Of a stretch of DNA of 64,000 bases, positions 30,811 to 43,400 are shown piece by piece. Source of the DNA: Anaeramoeba flamelloides (taxonomy: Eukaryota; Metamonada; Anaeramoebidae); assembly GCA_027625915.1 (NCBI GenBank), contig JANTQA010000026.1:5952001-6016000 (forward strand). The letters run 5' to 3'. The first letter of the stretch is position 1, and each line of letters begins with the position of its first letter. The translations under genes were made by a program, and so were the position numbers. The notes under the pieces were generated by a model. That model was not told where the DNA came from, did not search any database, and saw nothing but the letters and a program-made list of their open reading frames with translations.

Positions 30811-31270
30811 CTAAAATTATAATAGTTATAGGTTGTTTTTGAGAAATGTGTCGATTTTCGGCTTTATTTAAGGAATTAATTTTATATAAAAAACTTTTTT
30901 TATGTGGTGAAAACATCCCATTTTGATTACCTATAACCCTACTAAAAAAAAACTTTTTTTTTTTTTCAGACTTGAGTATTTAAAGATAGTAAAAACATTA
31001 ATCTATTTCCCCCTCAGATTGATCTAAATTTCACCAAGGCTAAAAAAAGATTTAAAATGGTTGTGATGTGTTTAATATATTTATTTTCTTGTTTATCTTC
31101 AAACCAGATTTGAATTCTAATAAAAAGTCCAAATAGTTCAAAGATAAAATAGTTATGTTAAGGTGAGTTTTTTTCAATTTGGGATGATATAAATAATAAA
31201 TATTAATTTTTCCATTTTCTTTAAAGATATTTATTTTTTTTTAATTTTTGAATTTGAAATTTTATTACAA

Positions 31271-31694
31271 TAACCATTGTGGAAAAAAAGTGAAACACGG
31301 TTTTTAATCGTGAACATTACTGAAAATGAAAAGTAAAACCAATAAAAAGAAGAAACCAATTAACTTCAAATAATAACCCATTATATTATTTTCAAGGATT
31401 CCAACAAATACAATTTAAATCTACCTGATTTATCGAAATTGTTTGTGTTGTTTTGGAGATCTCAAAAATAGTCAATTTTTTGAACAAATTTTTAATAATC
31501 GATCAATCAAAGAAAAGCTCATACCCAAAGGTAGTATTAAAAAAACTGTTTTGTGGCGAATACATCATTTTTGTCTTTATTTCTTTATTTATTCTTTTTT
31601 TCATTGGTTTTACTTTTCAGTTTCAGTAATGTTCCCAATTAAAAACCGTGTTTCACTTTTTTTCCATTTTCACTTTTTTTGTCCACAATGGTAA
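31271..31694. repeat. MITE, family A (copy 4, best example)
   Basis: The terminal repeats are nearly perfect: ACCATTGTGGAAAAAAAGTG at 31273 and its complement ending CCACAATGGT at 31692. Similarity continues inward through CACGGTTTTTAAT and GAACATTACTGAAAATGA. The length is about 424 bases. The short open frame inside (31443-31694) is part of the repeat and recurs in inverse at 33952, so it is not treated as a gene. Confidence 0.85.
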
Positions 31695-31699
31695 TAGCA

Positions 31700-32760
31700 A
31701 TTCAAAAATAATACATTGGTTTATTTATAATATCTATCAAATCATGTTTTTAATTGTAAGAAAAATCTATATATGCGTTTGTGCTTAATAAAATTTAGCA
31801 CTATTTTTTTCTGATTAATATTTTTCAAAATCTATCCTTAGAACTTAATTCAATCGACCACTGGGATAAATTTTTTTCGAATAAAGACACTCTCAACTTT
31901 TGAATATCGAAAATATTTTTTGAAATTACTGTGCATTTTTTTATTTTTTTTTTGAAAAATTGGGATCGAGAAAATTTTGAAATGAATGAATAAGCTAATA
32001 TATTAAATTAGAAAACTTTTCCAGAGAGTTTATCTTTTTGGTTTAACTTTTTTTTTAATTTTGCCATTTCAAAATAAAAAAAAAAATTTGAAGGACAAAT
32101 TAATCCCTTTTTGTGAAAATAAAATCCCCATAATTTAGAATTTGTTTTAGTAATTGAGTTAAAACACGATAGTTTATCTTAAAAATAAACATAATTTCAA
32201 CTTTGAATTCAATTATTTTAGCAAAAAATGTTTTCAAGAAAAAGTTAAAAGTGAAACTTAATTTATTTTATTTTTTTAATTTTTTTAATGGAAAGTATTT
32301 GACCAGTTTTCCATTTTTAGCGTTTTTTGGGACTAGGGACATATATATTAAAAAAAAAAAAAATACAAGTCTGAGAAATTTTAATTTTTTTTTAAGACAA
32401 AATTTTAATAAATATTAAATCAAAGGAAAAATGAAATTCATTTCTTTGGGTCAAAATTAAAAAGTTCATAAGAATAATTTTTTAAAACGCTCCTTCAATC
32501 AATATAAACTAATTGATAATGAATATATATATATATATATAAATATTTCAACAAATACATTGTAATTAAATCAATAAAAACTCTTGTACTAGGCATTAAT
32601 ATCAACTCTACAAGTAATGATAATATATATATACAATTAAATTAACTTGAAAATATTAATCCAAGATAATAAAATAATCTCAATAATCAAGAATATATAT
32701 ATTTCTATTAAATTTTTTTTTAGTTAAAAGGTGAAAAATCTTTGTGGAAATTTGAATAGG
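31700..32760. other. AT-rich spacer, no gene seen
   Basis: No coding exon is supported. The stretch contains short (TA)n runs at about 32521-32541, 32624-32633 and 32692-32702 and otherwise unstructured A/T-rich sequence. Confidence 0.4.
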
Positions 32761-32766
32761 TTGATC

Positions 32767-32966
32767 TACAATCAGTTCAACTTTTAAGACAAAAACTTTT
32801 AACGAAATTTAAGGAACAAAACAATCTCAAATTAAGGCACAAAATTTGTAATTTTTTTTTTTTACAATTTATTTTACTAGAATTTGAATTTCGTGCCATA
32901 ATTTGAGATTTTTATTATGTCTTAAATTTTGTTGAAGTTTGTGCCTTCAAAGTGGAACTGACTGTA
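32767..32966. repeat. TA-flanked palindromic MITE, family C (copy 1)
   Basis: About 200 bases, almost wholly an inverted repeat, bounded by TA. Left tip TACAATCAGTTC..ACTTTTAAGAC, right tip AGTGGAACTGACTGTA. The arms share AAATTTAAGG, the complement of CTTAAATTT. CAGT tips with TA flanks are what Tc1/mariner/pogo-type non-autonomous elements show, so that superfamily is inferred. Confidence 0.8.
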
Positions 32967-32969
32967 AAT

Positions 32970-33834
32970 TAAACCATGTGTTTAAAATAACATTTTAACA
33001 CAAGGTCTCTTATTCAATAATTTTGTTTATTTTATGTCGAGATTTTAAAAAGTAAAAAATTTCAAAAAAGTAAAAAAAATTATCAAGAAAAATCAAACAT
33101 TAATCTGACTTATACTATTGACAAAATAATTTAAATCAGAAAAAAATATCTTGTTGAAAAAATTTACAAATTTTAGAATGAAAAAAAATATTATTCTTTT
33201 TTACAAATTTAATTAATCTTTTTTTTTTTTTGAATACAAATATTTTTAATCAACTAACTTTACATTACTATTGTATGATAACCAATTGATAAAAAAAAAT
33301 TTTTTTATGTGTTTTCAATATATTTTTTTGTAATGAATGAACTATTTATTAAATTATTTTATTCCATGTTGAGACACAAACACGACTAAAAAAAATTGAA
33401 TAAAGAATGGAGTGATTTAATGATTAAAAAAAAGAAGTCTTTGATGTTTAAAATAACTTTGCTATATATAACTATTCAATAAAATTTGGATGGAAAAAGG
33501 ATAAAATTTCGAGTTAATAAAATCAAGAAAAATTTTCCAATTCTTGAAAAATTTTTTTCAAGATATTTATTTTATTATAGTCAAATGTACAATTTTTAAT
33601 TATAAAATTTTCTTCATGGGATTAAAATTTATAATTTTTATATCTCAGAATCTTTTTATAACAATACAAATACAAACTTTTATTTCGTAAGAAAGTTAGG
33701 TTATCTGGGGTTCTAAGGGGTATCTACTTGGTTCGGATCCAAATTATTTTCTTGGTTATATCTTGGATTGGTATAAATATTTTTAAAAAATATAAAATCA
33801 ATAGTTTCAAAAATTTCATCATTATCACAAATTT
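32970..33834. other. AT-rich spacer, no gene seen
   Basis: No coding exon, repeat end or RNA gene was recognised. Several A and T runs of eight to eleven bases are present. Confidence 0.35.
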
Positions 33835-34118
33835 GTATTAGCACAAACTGTTTTTTTGTTACTACCTTTTGGTATGAGCTTTTCTTTGATTGATCGATTA
33901 TTAAAAATTTGGCAAAAAATTGACTATTTTTGAGATCTCCAAAACAACACAAACAATTTCGATAAATCAGGTAGATTTAAATTGTATTTGTTGGAATCCT
34001 TGAAAATAATATAATGGGTTATTATTTGAAGTTATTTGGTTTCTTCTATTAATTGATTTTACTTTCTATTTCTCTTCCCAATGAAAAGGCGTGATTTACT
34101 TTTTTTTCCACAACAGCA
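33835..34118. repeat. MITE, family A (copy 5, inverse and truncated)
   Basis: The reverse complement of the left two-thirds of the 31271 element. It includes GAGATCTCCAAAACAACAC, GATTGATCGATTATTAAAAA and a terminal CTTTTTTTTCCACAACAGC at about 34094-34115. The other end is missing. A short minus-strand open frame here (33713-33952) is only the repeat interior. Confidence 0.7.
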
Positions 34119-34384
34119 ATTATAAAATTGAAAAAAAGAAAATTATTTAATTTTTTTTTATAAATTTACAAATTAATCTTTTAATATCCCCATAATTCTT
34201 TATTAAAATTGACTTAAATAAGACTATATCTGTGTTTATATATTTTTCATCCTACTAGTTTGTTTCTTTTATTTATACATTAAGCTGGTATTATAATCAT
34301 CTTTTTATATTAAAATAACAGGTGAAAATAAAAAAACATATGCTATATATCCACTATAATAAATTTCTAAGCATCATCTCAAAA

Positions 34385-35760
34385 AAATTACTACATATTT
34401 AAATTGGAAAAAATCTGATTTCATGCCATTACCACAAGATCAAACTTTCTTTTAAAACCAATTTCTGAAATAAATTTTTGTTTTTAAAAGTCTTGATCTT
34501 ATTTTTCTCATTTTTGAAAAGTTCAAAATCCAATATATTTCTGAATTATTTCAAAAAAAAAATTATTTTCTTTGAAAGAAGAAAGAAATCTTATTATCTG
34601 GGCAGGGAATAATAAAAATACACTTTATAAATAAAACCACCAATTTTCAAATCAACCCAATCTAAAAAATCTACTTAATTTCAATAAAAATGACAATAAA
34701 TATTTTATACTCAATATAAATATGTTTACTTTATCCAAGACAAATTTTAAAACATTTTTTTCGTTTTTTTTTTTTTTTTTTGAACAGAAATATCTCAGAA
34801 AAGTCACCAAAATATTACATTAAAAATAATCACAGAGTGCCTTTTTGAAAACCTGTTAAATTCAACGTCCATGCCTAAAGTTATATGTTTTTATTTAATT
34901 GTTTTAGTACATATTTTAATAGAATAATCTTAATTCGCCCAGTAAATTTTTCATAAAAAAAAAAAGGATTAAAGAAAGTGTCTATATATTTAATTAATAT
35001 TTGGTATATTTTCAAAACTTTTCAAAAAAATAAAATAAATTCAGATTAATACTTCAAATAAAATAAAATTATTATAATTACCGATAAATTCTAATAAATT
35101 TCAAAAAAATTTAGTTCATTTTCCGTTTCTATAAATCTTTAAACTATTTCTTATCAATCAGTCCAGGGCAAAGAATATTTTGAAAAACAACTAATTTTAT
35201 CGAGTTTACAAACACTTGACTTCATAAAATGCTTTATTCAAAGCTTGAGTCTAATAATACCAAAAAGGGAAATCAAGTAAAAATTTACAACCATTAATTA
35301 GAATTTATCAGTATCAAATAACTTTTATAAATTATTAATAATTTGTTCTTTATTTCTCGAAATATTTGAAAAAAAAAACTGTATAAACTTTTAATTTTCA
35401 AAATATTTAAAATATTGAAAACAAAAGAAATGATCAATTTATGCTCTACTAGCTAACACTAATTATAAATACATATTCAAACCTACAACTAAGTTTTTAA
35501 ATAACGACTTTTATACAAGGGCAATAGGAGATTATTCAATCGCGTAAATAAACAATTAAAAAAAAAAAAAGAAACGATCAATTTTTTCGGATCTTCAAAG
35601 ATTCAATATATGATTTATTTTTAATGTATTTTTAAAATAAGATTAAAGTTTCAAATGTTATTTGTCCATACCAACTCTTAGAAATTATAATAAGTGATAT
35701 TTTTTCAAAACAAAATTATTTACAAATTTTATTTTTTGTTTTACTATCATAATATCCAAA
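34385..35760. repeat. Old dispersed repeat, family P (copy 1)
   Basis: Patches are shared with 40375-41000 (a GAAATCTTATTATCTGGG-like block, then ATACACTTTA and AATAAAACCAC) and with 48590-48705 (a GATTCAATAT block, then AACTCTTAGAAATTAT). Boundaries are not defined and no terminal repeats were found, so this may be several old elements side by side. Confidence 0.4.
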
Positions 35761-36150
35761 AAAAAAAAAAAAGAATGGCACTAAGGGATAGAATCAATTC
35801 CTAAAATATTTGACAAAAAAAAAAGAGAAGATATAATTTTCTCTTTATTTTGTGTTTTTTTTTATAGGTTGCCTATTTTAAAAATTGATGGACTTGGGAA
35901 GTTAAAAAATACTGATAAATTCTAATAAATCTCAAAAAAATTTTAGATCAATTTCCATTTTTATAAATCTTCGTACTGTTTCTTATCAAACAGTCCAGGA
36001 CAAAGTATATTTTGAAGAACAACTAATTTTACAAAGTTTCTTAACATTTAAACCAATAAAATACTGTCCAAAAAGCTTGAGCTTAATAATTAGAAAAAGG
36101 AAAATCAAGTAAAAATTTCCAAACATAAATTTCGATTTATCAGTCTAAAA
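35081..36150. repeat. Direct repeat pair of about 240 bases
   Basis: 35081-35325 and 35911-36150 are direct diverged copies. Shared strings include CTATTTCTTATCAATCAGTC (first copy) against CTGTTTCTTATCAAACAGTC, then CAGGACAAAG-like, ATTTTGAA, AACAACTAATTTTA and AATCAAGTAAAAATTT. The copies are about 830 bases apart, a spacing that could reflect a tandem duplication or two ends of an older element. Confidence 0.6.
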
Positions 36151-36835
36151 AATTTCACCACAATTTATTCAAATAGAAGTGTTTGTAAATAGAAGTTATT
36201 GAGTTTTTGAGCAAAAAAAAAATCTTAATAGTAATAATCCCAAAGAAAGTATGTTTAATAACCCTTCTTTTTGTGTACTATTGTTTTTCAGAGGATTAAA
36301 ATGTTGTTTTTGAAATTTTTGATAAAATAATTGATGTTTTTCAATTTTACCTTTGTTGATTTACGAAATAATTGTGGATTTTTATTTAGGTTTTACAGAT
36401 CTTCTGTAATTGTATCGTTCCTGTTTTAATTTTACATTTTTATTGGATTTATTTTCTTTTCAAAAGGAAAATTTTTTGATAAAAAAAGTGTAATTGTCCT
36501 GAAAAAGAAAAGTGTAACAAAAATTTATGTTATTTACTTGAGAGTTTTTTCAATTTTTTGAAAAAAGTTCATTTTTCAAAACTTATGTTCGGTAATGAAC
36601 AAGCGTTGAATTTAACATTCAATTTTTCTAATCTAAACAAAATAAATAATTATTGATATTGCTCAAAAAAATCAAACACAACTTACCACAAAAAAAAACA
36701 ACATTTAGTGATTTCAATAACAATTCAATTTTTTAAAAATAAAAAGAACGGGCAAAACACAGGTTACATAACCGACTGGGATCAAAAAATTGTTCTGTTT
36801 TTGGTTTGAATTTTGTTTTCTCACAATTTGGTAAA

Positions 36836-36913
36836 ATGAATTCTCAAATTCGGAATTTCGTTAAAGTGCCTTTCCTTCCGGCCATTTCTCATTCACTCAG
36901 ATTTCTAGGTTAA
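36836..36913 (+). other. Short open frame with unusual base composition
   Basis: ATG to TAA codes 25 residues, MNSQIRNFVKVPFLPAISHS and five more, in a patch with more G and C than its surroundings (about 36836-36910). It could be a tiny exon or short protein about 520 bases upstream of the next gene. A GTTAAA overlapping the stop could act as a donor. There is no homology I recognise. Confidence 0.25.
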
Positions 36914-37435
36914 AAATAGCTTCTTTTTCAAATCACTTTTCTAATTTTTACATTTTTTTCTTGAATTCTTACATTATTTTTTGCTTTAAAATGAAATAAA
37001 ATTTTGCTTTTTTCAAAGAGAAAATATCCTTTTAATCCGATTTTACAACACCTCAAAAATAATTGGACGGTACACATTATTTGAGTTTGCTTTAGAAATC
37101 AATCTTATACATCTTTCAAAAATAAATTAACTTGTAATTGAAAACTCGGTTTTTTGGGTATTCTTCCGAAAGTGATTTTTGAAAATTTTTACTTGATCCC
37201 TTATTTTCCTATGATAATTCGTTATTCTTAAAATATTGGATCAAATGTGTTTAAAAGTTAAATTTTGAAATATCGATAAAGACTTTTTTATCGATTAAGA
37301 TTTGTCTTTTCAAAATATGAATAAACCCGAAATATAGCTTGTTGATGAAAAATCAACACGACAGTTTGGTTATATTTTGAAATTTGATTAATTTTTGAAA
37401 TTTATTTTTTCTATTTAATTCTGTTATTTCTTTTA

Positions 37436-40400
37436 ATGTCTTATAGAGGAAGAGGAGCTAGAGGAAGTAGAGGAGGTATAGACAGTGGAAGAGGAGGAAG
37501 TGCTTCAACGACATCTTCTAACACATCAAACACCTTACGAGATGGTAAATTATTGATCCAAAAAAAAAAATCAAATAGCCTTATCAAAGAAGGGCTTGTA
37601 CTTATGGAGGTAATACTTTTTCTTTTTTCTTTTCTTCACCTTTTTTCGCTTATCAACAAATTTATTTTTTTCATTCTTTCTTTTCATTTCCTTTCATTTC
37701 AAACCATAATTCAAAAGAAATCTGGGAAATTTAGTAAAAAATCAAATTTTCAAAAGAAATATGCCGTAATTGCAACAACAAAAGAAGGAACAAGTTTTAA
37801 GATTTACTCTAACCAAAGTAAATTTCAAAAAAACAAGCATGATAAAAGTTTTGAAGTGAAAAAAATAGAAGAAATGGGATATTTTTCTGATCAAGGAAAA
37901 GGGTTTTATCTTGTTTACCAAAAGAAAAAATACAAATTTAAATCTTTGGCTGACAATTCTGAATTAGAAAAATGGGCTGTTGCTCTTGCAAACGTAAATT
38001 CTACTAAAATTTCAATTTTTTTCTCAAGAATTTTCATTTTTAACTGCATTATTGAAATTATTCAAAAAAAAATGCTCTACTTTTATTTATACCTACACTC
38101 TTGATCAAAAAAGATGATTGCAAAAAAAATCTTAACGAAAAACAGAAATTGCCACTTTCATAAAAATCTTTTCAGGTAAATCTTTTTTACAAAAGTGCGA
38201 ACTAAAAGTTTTCAAAAGTTTCATTCAAACTTTGTAAAAAGAATAAATCAAATACTTTGAACAACTGTTGTGAAAACTTTCTTATTTCTCTTTTTTAAAC
38301 GAGTTGTAATTTCACTCTTTTTTTTAATGTAATTATCTTTTGGATATTCGAAATGTTGAATCAGAGTAAATAGAAAAAAATCTATTAAATTTTCTTGAAA
38401 ATACCAAAATTCTAAAATATTTGAAAATTTAAAAGATACAAAACATACCATTTTGAAGTAGTTTAAAGAAATTTAATGAAACTACATGTTTTTTAATGGA
38501 TAATTTGTAATACAGTAAGTTCCACTTTTAAGACACAAACTTAAACAAAATTTAAGGCACAAAAAAATCTCAAAATACGGTACAAAATATGGAATTTTTT
38601 TTTTTGTACAATTTATTTGCTAGAATTTGAATTTTGTGTCTTAATTTGATATTTTTATTGTGCCTTAAATTTTGTTTAAGTTTGTACCTTAAAAGGGGAA
38701 CTGACTGTAAAAAACACATTTTTTTTTTTACTGGGCATATAAATATTCAAGATATCTAAACTTTGAAAGGATTTTTTTTGGATTTTTTTTTAGAGTGAAG
38801 GAAAAATCTTTAAATTTTAATATCACATTTCGACCCATATAATTTTCTTTATAATATTTTTCAATAATAATGATACTTTAATTTTTGATAGTTCACCAAC
38901 TCTCTTTTTTTTGATTGTATTTAATTTATAAATTCACAGTAAACCCTTAAAATATCAAAATAAATTTGTTTAAAAAAACAGTAAAACAAACAAGAAGAAT
39001 GTGACTCTGAAAACTGAACTGTTGAAATACTCTCATCTTTAAATTGGTTAATGAAAAAGTTTTTATTTCATTTTCTCAAATATTGAGTTTCATCACAAAG
39101 ATAGAAAAAATTCCAAACATCTATCAGATCAATTAAAAACTAAACTTTTCTCCTTAATTTCACTCTTCAGTTTTGAAATTTTTAAGATAAAATTATTTTT
39201 TTTTTAAATTAGAATTTTAGAGTTATTTATTAAGGAATTTGAATATTTTTTGATGAAAATTGAGATGACAAAATTTACTAATTCAGAGTTATTATCAACC
39301 CAAAGAGATTTCTAAATATTCAGGAAATAATAAAACAATACAAAAAAAAAAAATTAAAACATCAAAAATAATTTGGATCTTTATTACAAAGGTAAAAAAA
39401 TTATTCATTTAAAAAATATATTTTAAAATTTCCTTATCTAAACTCTTTTTCAAATAAAAGGGCACAAAAAATTTCAAGAATTATTCATAAGTGAATCAAA
39501 TTAATTGTAATATCATTCTAAAATCTAAGAAACGCTTTAAAACATAAAAAAACACTCAACAGAATCTTTAAAACCCATTAAAACAAAACAATAAAAATTA
39601 AAATTCAATATTTTAAAAATTGGTGTGCCCTTTTATTTGAAATGAGAAATCCCGTTTTGGAAATTGTAATGAAAAAAATAATAAACCCAATAAAAACCCT
39701 TGAACAAGGTGAATTGGGAAAAAGTTCTCAACATTTTATTGATAATTCTTTACACATCAAACTTTTGTTCTTTAAAGTCTCATTTTCAATATAAAGTTGC
39801 AATTCATCTGGGTATTTTGTTGGAATGTTTTTTCTTTATTTCTCTTTTCTTTGTTCCATCCATCAATCCAATAATGGTCTTTCTTAATTCCTATTTCTCG
39901 CTCATTCAAAATCAAACATAAACTGTTTCCTTTTATACACAGGTAGATTATTTCCAAATTGGTTTCTTCTTATCTTGCTTTTTCATTTTCCAACTGTTCA
40001 ATATTAAAAAATAAAAAAAGCAAAAAATGAAAAAATGAATGATTAAAAGAAAAATCACCAATAAGTAATTATCTTATTAAACATCAAATTCGATGGTATT
40101 GACGATTTGAGAGGTGTGCCCTTTTGTTTGAAAAATAGTTTAGTTTCATATCTTATATAGATTTCTATTTACTTGTTTTTTATTTATTTTTTTATTTGAT
40201 CAATTTTCATAAAAAAAAAATACATTTCATTATTACCCAATTGTCAACAAATCAATAACACATTTGAATCTCAACAATTATAGAAACAATAACTGTAAAT
40301 CAGTGTTTTATTATCTTTTTATAAACCTTTCGAAAATGATTATAAAAATACTATTAACTCAAGATCAAATCCATTTTTTTTTTTTACCCTGGAATTTCAA

Positions 40401-43400
40401 AATAAACTAAAAATCTGAATACTATAAAGCCAAACTTATTTAAAGTTATTTTCTGAAATTAATTCTTGATTTTATAAAATTTAGTTCATTTTTCCTATTT
40501 TTGAAAATTTAAAATTAAAAATGTTTCTCAATTTTATTAAATAAAATTATTTTTGATTTTTGAAAAAAGAAATCTTATTATCTAGGAAGAAAGTATTCAA
40601 AAATACACTTTAGAAATAAAACCACTAATTTTTACAACAAATCCAGTATGAAAAATATAATTAAATAACAAAAAAAAATTATAATAATTCTTTTAAACTT
40701 GAAAAAAATAAAAGTACTTTATTCACGATATTTATCTTAATATTTTCTCGATTTCATTTAATAAAAAAAAATGTGAGGAAAAATAACCAAAACATTGGAA
40801 ATTTAAAATTCTCCAAAAATAACACTTTTTTAAAAACTTGAAAATTTAAATTCAACTCAAAACAAATACTGTTTAATTGTATTATTTCTAAATAATAATA
40901 AATAACACAATCCAAATTATTTTTATGTATTATTAATAACACAATGGTGAAAATTATCTATAGGCTTTCTTAATATTTCTCAATTGTTTAAATATTTTCA
41001 AACAAATAAAAAGATTCAAATTCAAAATTATAAACTCAAATAAAAAAAATATTTTTTACCAAATTACTTTTAGTGATAATTCATAGTTCGTGATTTATAC
41101 CCTGAATAATTGAAAAAAAAATATTTCCTAATCTTTTAAATCTTCAAAAAATCTAATGAATATTTGTGAATATGATAAAAAATGATTTTTTTCTGATATT
41201 TAAATATTAAATACTTGGGCTCAGGGTTTCTTGCTGACTATTTAATATTAGACAAAACATAATCTGCCAATATATGACTTTTTAAGTGTACAAATCAGTA
41301 ACTTATAATTCAAAAAGAGAATTAACATAGACATTAGTAGCATTTTAACATAATTTAGCTTTCTGATAAATATTTTGTTTATTTTTGTTATAGTTTTAAA
41401 ATAAAATTGGATTTTCACTTATTATTTTTCCCTACAAACTATCAAAAATTACTAAAAAAATGAGATTTCAATAAAATAAAAATGTTTTGGCAAATTTTTC
41501 TTTTTCAATTTTTCGATCCAAAAATTCAAACCAACAGAATCTTTGGATCGGATTTTTTACTGAAAAGTTAATTGATAAAAAATGAATTCTTTCAAAAATG
41601 ATAATCATTTCTCTGGAATCGAAAAGGGGTTAAATTATTAACTTTAATTGATTTTTTGTGAAAATAAGCTTTCTCTTAGTCTTGAGAAATAAAATAATAA
41701 ATAAGAGTGACTTATTTCTTAATCTCAATATTAACCCCATTTCACTCAAAATTTCCCTCCCAAAAAGAAAAATTGATTTTTTAAGGATCAATGAGCATAA
41801 AATAGTTTAGAAATAAGACTAATTATAAACCTTAGATTAGAGTTGAGATTTGTAAAAGAAATACCTAGACAAACTATAAATTTCAAAAAAAAATATAAAG
41901 TAAACAAAAGATTCGGTGGGATCTTTTCATTTAGACGCCTCATACAAGATTTCTCAAAATCTTTGGAAAATTGAAAATTGTTGTAAATAAGATTTTTTGA
42001 ATAGTAAATTTATTGAATTGTAAAGAAATTACATAATCTAATTGTCTAAAAGTTAATTTGATGTTTTAAACTTTTTATTTTTTTTTGAGTTGACTTCCTT
42101 AATGTTTACAATCCCTGAAATTTGAAAAAAATATTATCTTATGTAGGGTATAGTGACTTGTTAATTTAATTCTTATCTGATCGGTCTTGTACTTTGAATG
42201 GGCCTTAAGAGATGTTCAAAATGGCAATTTTTGACAATTTATTTTTTTTTTCCGAAATCCAAATTGAAGAAAATAAGTCCAATAAATTGGTAGGTGTTTA
42301 AGAATAAATTTAGATTTTTGTGTTGTATAAAAGAAAATTTTGAATTTACTTTTTTGTCAATTAACTAAATGAAAAAACAATTGTTTTTTAAAAGCTCCAA
42401 AGAAAACCAAACCTAATTAAAAAAACAATCCTCAACCAAAAACGATATTTTTTCATCACTTAACTTCCAATTATTAGTTCTTTACTCTTCAATTTGGATT
42501 TCGGAAAAAAAAAAAAAAATAAATTGTCAAAAATTGCCATTTTGAACATCTCTTAAGGCCCATTCAAAGTACAAGACCGATCAGATAAGAATTAAATTAA
42601 CAAATTTCTATACCCTACATAAGATAATTTTTTTTCAAATCTCGGGGATTGTAAACCTTAAAGAGAAAAGAAAAAAAAGAACAGAAAAAAATGCAAAAAA
42701 TAGAGAAAAAATGATCAAGATCCAAAAATTGATACTTTATTTTTCGAAGAATAATGAATGAAACTCATTTAATAGGTTCTGTGCCTTTATATAAAACTGG
42801 TTCTCTTTGACTGAAAAAGAGTTTATTTTTACGACAAGAATAGCACAATCCATACAAATACTTTCAAAATTTTTGGGAACATTCAGACTGACAGTAAGCA
42901 AGATTTCAGTCTCTGATATTCAGTCATATTTTTCTCAAATTTCAAATACTTGATATAAACTTTTGTAAGCCAAAAAAGGGTAAAAAATAATAATTAAAAA
43001 AAGATAACATATTGGAATTTAACTGAAAATTTTGAAAGTTATCCAAAAGAAAAATATTTGTTAGCTTTCAAAAACCGGATACAATTTTTATGAAAACCGA
43101 AAAGTGAAAAGTTATTTAAATTACGTGCTTTTAAAAGTTTGTATTGTAAAAATTTTTTAATTGAAAGTTGTTGAATTTTGATCTTGTGATTCCTTTTAAA
43201 ATTTGGAACAATTTCAAAAAAAAAGTGTTTTCAAGTAAAAATTTGAACACAATTTTTGTGCTTTTTTTGTCTTGTTTCATTTTATTAATAACCATTGGGC
43301 CCACCTCGATTTTTTTGTCAATTCTTTAATAATGAACCAATTTTGATAAAATTTTATATATGATTTTATTATCCCAAATACTACTAGAATTATAATAAGA

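Noticed and set aside
31443-33952. Two similar short frames starting MCCFGDLKNSQFF (31443-31694 plus, 33713-33952 minus)
   Set aside because: They are the same non-coding interior of a MITE in opposite orientations. The reading does not continue beyond the repeat and differs after the first 20 codons.
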